Assembly: GCA_900552935.1 (NCBI GenBank)
Contig: USBN01000053.1
Location: 1 to 7,278 of the forward strand
Source of the DNA: an uncultured Coriobacteriaceae bacterium
GTDB taxonomy: Bacteria; Actinomycetota; Coriobacteriia; Coriobacteriales; Atopobiaceae
Length of the DNA: 7,278 bases
Reading direction: 5' to 3'
Shown here: piece by piece, positions 1 through 4,792 of the stretch
Position numbering within the stretch: position 1 is the stretch's first letter
How the letters are laid out: each line of letters begins with the position of its first letter
Made by a program: the position numbers and the translations under genes
Notes under the pieces: generated by a model
What the model was told of the DNA's origin: nothing
The model's input: the letters and a program-made list of their open reading frames with translations, nothing else
The model's database searches: none

Positions 1-78
1 GTGGTGCTCTGTGCCGTTGCTGGCGCTGCCGTTGTCATCGCGCGTCGGCAGCGGTTCCGTCCGCTAGTTTCCGCTTGA
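1..78 (+). CDS. 3' end of a plus-strand gene, probable C-terminal membrane anchor (partial)
   Basis: Frame 1 is open from the window edge to a TGA at 76-78 and gives 25 residues. These are a run of small hydrophobic residues (VVLCAVAGAAVVIA) followed by a basic cluster (RRQRFR) and a short tail. A hydrophobic helix followed at once by arginines is the usual ending of a single-pass or multi-pass membrane protein with a cytoplasmic C-terminus. The reading frame overlaps the last 15 bases of the convergent AIM24-family gene. The rest of the protein lies outside the window, so no family can be named. The other two plus-strand frames give arginine- or cysteine-rich translations that look less like protein. 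A chance open frame of 25 codons cannot be excluded. Confidence 0.45.
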   Translation: MVLCAVAGAAVVIARRQRFRPLVSA

Positions 79-738
79 GACCATCGGGGCGATTGCCGCG
101 GCGAGGCCGGAGATGGGCATCGTCTGGAGCCAGATGCGACCCGGGCCGGTGAGCACGGTGTTGAACATGCCCTCGCCGCCGAGCAGGATGTTTTTGGCAC
201 CCTTAACCATCTGGGCCTCGATGGAAACGCTCTCCTCGAAGCCGGCGACGTTGCCGGTGTCGACGACCATCTGCTGGCCGGCCGCGAGCTGGTACTCGAC
301 CAGGTCACCGTCGATCTCCGCGAAGGCGATGCCGTTGCCGGTGAGCCTCTGCATGACGAAGCCCTCGCCGCCGAAGATGCCGGTCTTGGCGCTCTTGTTG
401 AAGTGGACGCTGAGCTCGACGCCGCGCTCCGCGGCCAGGAACGCCCGCTTCTGGAGGATCCAGCTCTGGCCGGGGGCAATCTGGATCGGCATGATGCGGC
501 CGGGGAAGCTTGAACCGAAGGCGATCATCGCGTTGCCGCGAGCGGTCCAGATGTTCTGGAACAGGCTCTCGCCGGAAACGGCCTTCGAGAACATCTTGCC
601 GATGCCACCGCCCGTGGTGCTCATCTCCATGTTGGGCGTCATCCAGACCATGGAGCCGCCCTCGGTGATCATTGACTCGCCGTCCGCGAGGGTGCACGTG
701 ACGACCGGGAAGGTCCCTCCGATGATGTTGTACTGCAT
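64..738 (-). CDS. AIM24 / TIGR00266 family protein
   Basis: A 224-residue protein of the AIM24 (formerly DUF124, TIGR00266) family, close to the usual length for bacterial members. Recognition rests on the glycine-rich beta-strand repeats typical of the family: FGGEGFVMQRLTGNG at about residues 122-136 and LLGGEGMFNTVLTGPG at about 185-200, the second followed by IWLQTMP. An early GGSMVWM (about 27-33) and a GGGIGK stretch (about 43-48) also fit. No signal peptide is evident, although the C-terminal 20 residues are hydrophobic. The biochemical role of bacterial members is not established; the name comes from a yeast mitochondrial protein needed for inner-membrane organisation. The ATG at 736-738 is preceded by GAGGAG with a 6-base spacer, which fixes the start. 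It reads away from the FucO-type gene, whose terminator lies upstream of it, so it is probably transcribed alone. Its stop codon lies inside the convergent partial gene. Confidence 0.9.
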   Translation of the reverse strand: MQYNIIGGTFPVVTCTLADGESMITEGGSMVWMTPNMEMSTTGGGIGKMFSKAVSGESLFQNIWTARGNAMIAFGSSFPGRIMPIQIAPGQSWILQKRAFLAAERGVELSVHFNKSAKTGIFGGEGFVMQRLTGNGIAFAEIDGDLVEYQLAAGQQMVVDTGNVAGFEESVSIEAQMVKGAKNILLGGEGMFNTVLTGPGRIWLQTMPISGLAAAIAPMVSSGN

Positions 739-774
739 GGTGAGCTCCTCTCTTCCCTTGGGAGAGTCGACTGG

Positions 775-797
775 ATATTAGGGTGCACGAGCGCCCT
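775..797 (-). promoter_or_regulatory. candidate -10 box and dyad upstream of the AIM24-family gene
   Basis: On the minus strand a TAATAT hexamer (775-780) lies 37 bases before the AIM24 start codon and would give a leader of about 30 bases. No good -35 hexamer stands 16-18 bases further upstream. Immediately next to it, 780-797 forms a 7-bp inverted repeat (AGGGTGC / GCGCCCT, one G-T pair) around ACGA, which could be an operator. This is read by eye from consensus and remains tentative. Confidence 0.3.
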
Positions 798-894
798 ACC
801 AGCTCTTTTATCGAGCCTTAGCGATAGCGCCCGGAATCTTGTTCAAGCATACGCGAGGGGTTCGAATTCGATAGACGGGATGTCAGCATCATCG

Positions 895-1010
895 GCGGAT
901 GGTTGGTTCGTCGCGAGGGCACCGGCTTCCTAATGCGGGCGTCGGCCTCACGTTGGCGAACGGTTGGCTCGTCGCTCGGGTGACGACCTCCTATTGGCGG
1001 GCGCCAGACC
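895..1010. repeat. two-copy degenerate direct repeat, 61-bp period
   Basis: Positions 895-949 and 956-1010 align head to tail. Over the first 41 columns, without a gap, about 30 match, and the match resumes after a one-base insertion through GCGGGCG. Shared cores are GGTTGG, TCGTCGC, CTCCTA/TTCCTA and the GCGGGCG block. Four TTGG tetramers fall at 903, 953, 964 and 994, and the last belongs to a short dyad TGGCG-GG-CGCCA (995-1006). Most differences are transitions, as expected of an old duplication. The function is unknown. Confidence 0.55.
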
Positions 1011-1035
1011 TGTCGCGCGGGCATTGTCACGGCAC

Positions 1036-1070
1036 AAGAAAAGGGCCCGCCGCCGGATGGCGACGAGCCC
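1036..1070 (-). terminator. intrinsic terminator of the FucO-type gene
   Basis: Read on the minus strand, a 12-bp stem (GGGCTCGTCGCC with GGCGGCGGGCCC, two G-U pairs) closes on a four-base ATCC loop and is followed directly by TTTTCTT. It starts 29 bases after the stop codon of the dehydrogenase. There is no T-run on the plus-strand side, so it works in one direction only. Confidence 0.92.
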
Positions 1071-1098
1071 ATGTGCGCTCAGAATCTGCGAGTGGCCA

Positions 1099-2268
1099 CT
1101 AGGCGCTCGGGCAGATCTTCTTGAAGAGGGCGACGACGTCGTCGTGGTTGGCCTCGCGCGGGTTGCCCGGGAAGCAGGCGTCAGCCATGGCGTCGGTGGC
1201 GAGCTGGTCGATCTCGTCGGCCTTCATGGCCTCGCAGACGTGCGGGATGTTGACGTCGGCGGAGAGCTGCTTGACGGCGGCGATGGCGGCGTCGGCGGCC
1301 TCGTCATCGCTCATGCCGGTGGTGTCGACGCCCATGGCGACGGCGACCTCGGCCAGTCGCTTGGTCACGACGGGCTTGTTGAACTCCATTGCGATCGGGA
1401 GGAGCATGGCGCAGGCGACGCCGTGCGGGGTGTCATAGTGCGCGGAGAGGGTGTGCGCCATGGAGTGGTCGATGCCCAGGCCCACGTTGGAGAAGCCCAT
1501 GCCGGCGACGTACTGGCCAAGGGCCATGCCCTCGCGGCCGCTGCCGGGCTTGCCGCTCTTGGCCTCGGCGACGGCGTCGCGGAGGTTCTGGGAGATGAGC
1601 TGGATGGCCTTGAAGTGGAACATGTCGGAGAGCTCCCAGGCACCCTTGGTGGTGTAGCCCTCGATGGCGTGGGTGAGGGCGTCCATGCCGGTGGCGGCGG
1701 TGAGGCCGGCGGGCATGGTGGCCATCATTTCAGGGTCGACGACGGCGACGTCGGGGATGTCGTTGACGTCGACGCAGACGAACTTGCGGACCTTCTCCGG
1801 GTCAGTGATGACGTAGTTGATCGTGACCTCGGCAGCGGTGCCGGCGGTGGTGGGAACGGCGATGGTGAAGGTGGCGTGCTTCTTGGTGTCAGCGACGCCC
1901 TCGAGGGAGACGACGTCGGCGAACTCGGGGTTCTCGACGATGATGCCGATGCCCTTGCAGGTGTCCATGGAGGAGCCGCCGCCGATGGCGATCATCATGT
2001 CAGCACCGGAAGCCTTGAAGGCCTCGACGCCGTCCTTGACGTTCTGGATGGTGGGGTTGGGCTTGATCTCGCTGTAGAGAGTCCAGGGGATGCCGGCGGC
2101 ATCGAGCTGGTCGGTGACCTTGGCGGTGACGCCGAACTTCACGAGGTCGGGGTCGGAGCAAACGAAGGCCTTCTTATAGCCGCGACGCTGAATCTCGCCG
2201 GGAATCTCCTTGATGGCGCCGGCGCCGTGATAGGAGATGTTGTTGAGGACGAAGCGATTGACTGCCAT
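1099..2268 (-). CDS. fucO: iron-dependent lactaldehyde reductase / 1,2-propanediol oxidoreductase (FucO type)
   Basis: A 389-residue group III (iron-containing) alcohol dehydrogenase, close in length to E. coli FucO (383). Long blocks match FucO as I know it: NPEFADV with SLEG near 113-124, PTTAGTAAEVTINYVITD at about 139-156, KFVCVD near 162-167, ATGMDALTHAIEGY near 192-205 and GQYVAGMGFSNVGLG near 251-265. The expected iron ligands are D196, H200, H268 and H282, and the NAD loop is GGGS (96-99). D39, the residue that favours NAD over NADP in FucO, is present. The enzyme should interconvert lactaldehyde and 1,2-propanediol, and possibly glycolaldehyde and ethylene glycol, in the cytoplasm during anaerobic sugar breakdown. 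The start is supported by AGGAGGG five bases before the ATG. It has its own terminator and a structured leader, so it is probably a single-gene unit. No fucose or rhamnose genes are in view, so the physiological substrate is inferred. Confidence 0.88.
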   Translation of the reverse strand: MAVNRFVLNNISYHGAGAIKEIPGEIQRRGYKKAFVCSDPDLVKFGVTAKVTDQLDAAGIPWTLYSEIKPNPTIQNVKDGVEAFKASGADMMIAIGGGSSMDTCKGIGIIVENPEFADVVSLEGVADTKKHATFTIAVPTTAGTAAEVTINYVITDPEKVRKFVCVDVNDIPDVAVVDPEMMATMPAGLTAATGMDALTHAIEGYTTKGAWELSDMFHFKAIQLISQNLRDAVAEAKSGKPGSGREGMALGQYVAGMGFSNVGLGIDHSMAHTLSAHYDTPHGVACAMLLPIAMEFNKPVVTKRLAEVAVAMGVDTTGMSDDEAADAAIAAVKQLSADVNIPHVCEAMKADEIDQLATDAMADACFPGNPREANHDDVVALFKKICPSA

Positions 2269-2272
2269 ATTT

Positions 2273-2285
2273 ACCCTCCTAGGGT
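2273..2285 (-). promoter_or_regulatory. ribosome-binding site enclosed in a small dyad (FucO-type gene)
   Basis: On the minus strand ACCCT-AGG-AGGGT forms a 5-bp stem with a three-base loop, and the Shine-Dalgarno AGGAGGG occupies the loop and the 3' arm. The ATG follows four bases after the dyad (five after the Shine-Dalgarno). If it folds, it would hide the ribosome-binding site. A stem this short with a tiny loop is marginal by itself. Confidence 0.4.
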
Positions 2286-2290
2286 GTTGG

Positions 2291-2322
2291 TGATCCGGAG
2301 CAAGCCCCCTTGCTGCGGATCA
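2291..2322 (-). promoter_or_regulatory. leader hairpin upstream of the FucO-type gene
   Basis: Thirteen base pairs with one internal mismatch (G2298/G2315) surround a four-base loop: TGATCCG and AGCAAG on one arm, CTTGCT and CGGATCA on the other. It lies 23-54 bases before the start codon on the transcribed strand. No T-run follows, so it is not a simple terminator. It may be an mRNA 5' stabiliser, part of a switch with the dyad around the ribosome-binding site, or a DNA operator. Confidence 0.55.
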
Positions 2323-2358
2323 GCGCGCCCGGCCGTATGCCGTGCTTTTCAAGCAAAA

Positions 2359-2364
2359 AGGATA
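2359..2364 (-). promoter_or_regulatory. possible -10 hexamer for the FucO-type gene
   Basis: TATCCT on the minus strand lies about 90 bases before the start codon, which would place the hairpin inside the transcribed leader. No matching -35 is seen at the normal distance. A TTGACG (2370-2375) is too close to serve this hexamer and has no good -10 of its own. Confidence 0.2.
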
Positions 2365-2422
2365 CCCGGCGTCAAGTGCTTTTAGCGCATCAATTGGGTG
2401 AGTGGTAGCAGAATGGAACATC

Positions 2423-2438
2423 GTTCGTATTAACGAAC
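2423..2438. promoter_or_regulatory. perfect 6-4-6 inverted repeat, candidate operator
   Basis: GTTCGT-ATTA-ACGAAC is a perfect dyad in the 243-base gap between the short-chain dehydrogenase and the FucO-type gene, about 155 bases before the latter's start. Size and symmetry suit a dimeric repressor or activator. A further GGAAC half-site lies just before it (2416-2420). The regulator is unknown. Confidence 0.45.
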
Positions 2439-2511
2439 ACTCGTCTCGTGCGGCCGTGGCCGTCTTGTGCGAGAAGCGCGGCGAGCGGCACTGGCTACCG
2501 CGTCCAATCGC

Positions 2512-3252
2512 CTAAAACGGCGCCTTCGTGACGCGATGGAGGCGAATCTCGTCGCAGACGGCGTCAGTGCGGTGGCAGAGCAGGTACTCGACCGCGTCCG
2601 CCATGTCGTCCGGCACGATCATCGGCGTGCCGACGAGGTCCGGACGCGTGATGGCGACCATGTCCGTGAGGACTCCGCCAGGCGCGATGACGTGAACGCG
2701 GACACCGTCGTCGTACACCTCGTTCGCGAAGGACTTGGAGAGGCCGTATAGCGCGTGCTTGCTGGTGACGTAGGCACTCTGGTTGGGGTAGCCCTCATGG
2801 GCGACGACCGAGCAGATGTTCACGATCTCCGCTGCCTTCGAGGCGCGGAGGAGCGGGAGCGTTTCGCGCATGAGGATGAACGGCGCGCGGACGTTCGTCG
2901 CCATGACGGCGTCAAACTCGTCTGTGGCGACGCCCTCGAGCGGGCCTGCCTGGACGATGGCCGCGTTGTTCACGAGGATGTCGAGGCCACCCTGTTCTTT
3001 GAGCGCTTCGACGAGGGCGAGGATGGAGGCCTCGTCCTTGAGGTCGCAGGCGCGGACGACGGCGTGAGTGTCGAAGCCCGCCTCAGCCGCTGCCTTATCG
3101 CAAGCCCTCGCTGTCTCGACCAGGCGCGTCTCGGTGCGGCCCACGACCGTGACGGTGCAGCCGAGCGCCGCCAGCCTCTTGGCGATCGCGGCGCCAATGC
3201 CCGTGCCCGCTCCCGTGACCAGTGCCCGCTCGCCTTCGATGCTCGTCCTCAT
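2512..3252 (-). CDS. short-chain dehydrogenase/reductase (classical SDR)
   Basis: A 246-residue single-domain Rossmann oxidoreductase, the normal length for classical SDRs. In order it shows the cofactor loop TGAGTGIG (13-20), an arginine after the second strand (VGR, R39) that suggests NADP(H), NNA (95-97), and the catalytic tetrad N120, S148, Y161 and K165 (YVTSK). PG at 191-192 follows the sixth strand. The tail DEIRLHRVTKAPF resembles the common C-terminal pattern of this family. The substrate cannot be read from the sequence; 3-oxoacyl, sugar-alcohol and short ketone reductases all look like this. No signal peptide or membrane segment is present, so it is cytoplasmic. The ATG at 3250-3252 follows AAAGGGA with a 5-base spacer. 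The gap of 243 bases to the FucO-type gene on the same strand contains a dyad, so co-transcription is possible but not indicated. No clear terminator follows it. Confidence 0.9.
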   Translation of the reverse strand: MRTSIEGERALVTGAGTGIGAAIAKRLAALGCTVTVVGRTETRLVETARACDKAAAEAGFDTHAVVRACDLKDEASILALVEALKEQGGLDILVNNAAIVQAGPLEGVATDEFDAVMATNVRAPFILMRETLPLLRASKAAEIVNICSVVAHEGYPNQSAYVTSKHALYGLSKSFANEVYDDGVRVHVIAPGGVLTDMVAITRPDLVGTPMIVPDDMADAVEYLLCHRTDAVCDEIRLHRVTKAPF

Positions 3253-3360
3253 ACGATTCCCTTTCGCCTGGGTTCTGCGTGCTATCGCGCGTGCTACAGC
3301 CCAAGATACAACCGTCTGGCCCTCGTCGCGTCGCCGCGGCGGAACTAACTGAGTTGGGAT

Positions 3361-3437
3361 CCGCTCGCGCTCATCATGTTACCGAGCCGGGGCCCGTTCG
3401 CGCTCATCTGCGCTCGCTGCGCCGCTGCGTTGCTGCG
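3361..3437. repeat. short direct repeats in the divergent region
   Basis: CCGCTCGCGCTCATC (3361-3375) recurs as CCGTTCGCGCTCATC (3394-3408), 33 bases later with one difference. It is followed by GCTGCG three times with an 8-base period (3416-3437). Low-complexity GC-rich sequence could produce the second pattern; the 15-mer is harder to dismiss. The role is unknown. Confidence 0.45.
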
Positions 3438-3531
3438 ACGGGGCCTGCCCGCCTTCGTCCGCGCTCGCCATGTCGGGACACGCCCGCTCGCACGCGCTTT
3501 CCAATTGTGAAAAATCCGTTTCCCATCTGTC

Positions 3532-3564
3532 TTGAAAACGAGAAGTGCGAGTATCATATGCTCG
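3532..3564 (+). promoter_or_regulatory. candidate promoter with overlapping operator dyad (EIIB-SIS gene)
   Basis: TTGAAA (3532-3537) is a good -35. The region 14-19 bases downstream contains TATCAT (3552) and CATATG (3555, 17-base spacer) as possible -10 boxes. The same bases form an inverted repeat CGAGTAT-CAT-ATGCTCG (3548-3564, one G-T position), so a bound regulator would cover the -10. The surrounding drop in G+C supports a promoter here. Confidence 0.4.
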
Positions 3565-3567
3565 TTA

Positions 3568-3600
3568 GTTAAGTTGTTAAGTAAGCGGGTGTGACCGCTT
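3568..3600 (+). promoter_or_regulatory. leader repeat and hairpin before the EIIB-SIS gene
   Basis: An 8-base tandem repeat, GTTAAGTT then GTTAAGTA (3568-3583), abuts a perfect 6-bp hairpin AAGCGG-GTGTGA-CCGCTT (3583-3600). Both fall in the predicted leader, upstream of the ribosome-binding site AGAGAGG (3623-3629). Neither is followed by a T-run, so they are not terminators. Confidence 0.35.
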
Positions 3601-3637
3601 TCGCAACGACAACGGACGCGACAGAGAGGTGTTTCGC

Positions 3638-4534
3638 ATGGTCAAGGCATTGGTTGTCTGCCGTGCTGGCGTTGGCTCCAGCATGCTGCTCCAGACCAAG
3701 ATCGAGCAGATCTGTGCCAAGCGCGGCTACAAGATTGAGGTCAACCACGGTAAGCTCGACGATCTCGTCGGCTTCGACGGTGACGTCATCGTTACGATGA
3801 GCGACCTCGCCTCGGAGATCGAGGGCAAGTTCCCGCACATCGTGAGCATCTTTGATATCACCAACGAAGAGGAGATTGGCCAGAAGATGGGTGAGTTCAT
3901 CAACGCCTATGACGGCATGCCTTCCGCTGCCGACGACAAGGCCCGTGTCGATGTTTTCCTGGGCATCATGCAGGAGCAGGTCAAGGCCTTTATTGACAGC
4001 ATCGACTACGACTCCATCACCGCTGCCAAGCGCCTGATCCAGGATGCCGAGGCCAAGGGTGGCCGCCTGCATGTCACCGGCATCGGCAAGCCCGGCCACG
4101 TCTCCGGCTATGCTGCCTCGCTCTTCTCCTCCACTGGCACCCCCACCTACGAGCTTCACGGCACCGAGTGCGTCCATGGCTCCGCTGGCCAGGTCGTGCC
4201 GGGCGACGTTGTCATCGCCATCTCCAACTCGGGCAACACCTCCGAGCTCAAGGCCACCGTCACCTGCCTCAAGGGCAACGGCGTGAAGATCATCTCCCTC
4301 ACCGGCAACCCCGACAGCTGGCTGGCCAAGGAGGGCGACGTCACCCTCATCGCCGGCGTGAAGGAGGAGGGCGACCCGATGAACAAGCCGCCCCGTGCCT
4401 CCATCATCGTCGAGATCCTCATGCTCCAGAGCCTGTCCATCCTGCTCCAGGAGGACTTCGGTCTCGACCCGAAGCAGTATGTGAAGTGGCACCCGGGTGG
4501 ATCCCTTGGTGCTTCCATCCGCGAGGGCAAGTAG
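3638..4534 (+). CDS. PTS EIIB domain fused to a SIS-domain sugar-phosphate isomerase
   Basis: A 298-residue two-domain cytoplasmic protein. Residues 1-92 form a PTS EIIB domain of the ascorbate/galactitol/lactose-like type: VVCRAGVGSS (6-15) carries the phosphoryl-accepting cysteine C8, and DVIVTM (49-54) is typical of the fold. Residues about 105-298 form a SIS domain of the KpsF/KdsD/GutQ type, with GIGKPGH (148-154), STGTP near 165, SNSGNTSE (196-203) and HPGGSLG (285-291). Residues K151, E203, E243 and H285 align with K59, E111, E152 and H193, the catalytic set of E. coli arabinose-5-phosphate isomerase, so the domain is probably an active aldose-ketose isomerase. The paired CBS domains of KdsD are absent. 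ATG 3638 is chosen because AGAGAGG lies 8 bases before it; an in-frame GTG at 3629 falls inside that site. No EIIA or EIIC gene is in the window. The substrate is unknown; a pentose 5-phosphate is a guess. Confidence 0.88.
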   Translation: MVKALVVCRAGVGSSMLLQTKIEQICAKRGYKIEVNHGKLDDLVGFDGDVIVTMSDLASEIEGKFPHIVSIFDITNEEEIGQKMGEFINAYDGMPSAADDKARVDVFLGIMQEQVKAFIDSIDYDSITAAKRLIQDAEAKGGRLHVTGIGKPGHVSGYAASLFSSTGTPTYELHGTECVHGSAGQVVPGDVVIAISNSGNTSELKATVTCLKGNGVKIISLTGNPDSWLAKEGDVTLIAGVKEEGDPMNKPPRASIIVEILMLQSLSILLQEDFGLDPKQYVKWHPGGSLGASIREGK

Positions 4535-4635
4535 CTCGACATTTGGCTTTCGTGCCCGGTTGCGTAAGACGCGGCTCCGCGTGAGGGCCGGCGTTCGCTT
4601 CGTGACGGCACGGCGCAGTCGAAGAACGTAAGACG

Positions 4636-4677
4636 AGAGACCCGTGGCGCTAGGGCGGCGCTACGGGTCTCTTTTTC
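4636..4677 (+). terminator. intrinsic terminator after the EIIB-SIS gene
   Basis: A 15-bp stem (4636-4650 with 4658-4672, one G-T pair) encloses the 7-base loop TAGGGCG and runs directly into five T residues. It lies about 100 bases after the stop codon of the fusion gene and before the phosphohexomutase, so it separates the two transcription units. Confidence 0.93.
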
Positions 4678-4696
4678 GCCCATCCGCCGACAGGTG

Positions 4697-4725
4697 TGGT
4701 TGTGCGGAGTTCGCCGGGATACACT
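4697..4725 (+). promoter_or_regulatory. possible promoter for the phosphohexomutase gene
   Basis: TACACT (4720-4725) is a plausible -10 placed just after the preceding terminator. The hexamer 17 bases upstream, TGGTTG, is a poor -35. It would start transcription near 4732, about 60 bases before the chosen start codon and almost exactly at an in-frame ATG (4733). Confidence 0.25.
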
Positions 4726-4792
4726 TGAACATATGAGTAACGAGCGCCCGACAGTTCCGCTGTCGTGTGCCGAGAAAAAGGGGGAGCACGCA

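Larger units (their letters stand above)
739..1098. other. gene-free region between the AIM24-family gene and the FucO-type gene
   Basis: No credible gene lies in these 360 bases; the open frames here have arginine/proline-rich compositions and no ribosome-binding site. From low to high coordinate the stretch holds the AIM24 leader with a TAATAT box, an AT-containing stretch with the perfect palindrome TCGAATTCGA (862-871), a 61-bp-period degenerate direct repeat (895-1010), and the intrinsic terminator of the FucO-type gene (1036-1070). Confidence 0.7.
3253..3637. other. divergent intergenic region between the SDR and EIIB-SIS genes
   Basis: These 385 bases hold the leaders of two divergent genes and no credible coding sequence. 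Near the SDR start is the element TACAGCCCAAGATACAAC (3295-3312), repeated in altered form at the end of the window. The middle (3361-3480) is very G+C-rich and repetitive: a 15-mer direct repeat (3361-3375 and 3394-3408, one mismatch) and GCTGCG three times at 8-base intervals (3416, 3424, 3432). From about 3500 the composition becomes AT-richer, where the EIIB-SIS promoter and leader structures lie. Confidence 0.65.

Noticed and set aside
818..1072. An 84-codon minus-strand open frame and a 67-codon plus-strand one between the AIM24-family and FucO-type genes
   Set aside because: They run through the terminator hairpin and the 61-bp repeat and have no protein-like features.
964..2385. A 473-codon plus-strand open frame opposite the FucO-type gene
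   Set aside because: It is the codon-aligned antisense of a gene with clear iron-ligand and NAD motifs; its translation is low-complexity GDG/VGD sequence.
2416..2428. LexA/SOS-box-like GAAC-ATC-GTTC
   Set aside because: The spacer is three bases where the Gram-positive SOS box needs four, and the adjacent gene has no DNA-repair role.
3503..3514. TTGTGAAAAA resembling half of a Rex (NADH-sensing) site
   Set aside because: There is no matching TTTCACAA half on the other side, so it is only a chance half-site in AT-rich promoter DNA.
3222..3572. Open frames on both strands in the divergent region (including 3345-3557 minus)
   Set aside because: Arginine/alanine/proline-rich translations, no ribosome-binding sites, and overlap with promoter elements indicate non-coding GC-rich DNA.
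3569..4492. A 307-codon minus-strand open frame opposite the EIIB-SIS gene
   Set aside because: It is the codon-aligned antisense of a gene with recognisable EIIB and SIS motifs and has no recognisable domain of its own.
4562..4590. Small hairpin ACGCG-GCTC-CGCGT after the EIIB-SIS gene as a first terminator
   Set aside because: It is only a 5-bp stem with no T-run; the strong terminator lies further on at 4636-4677.
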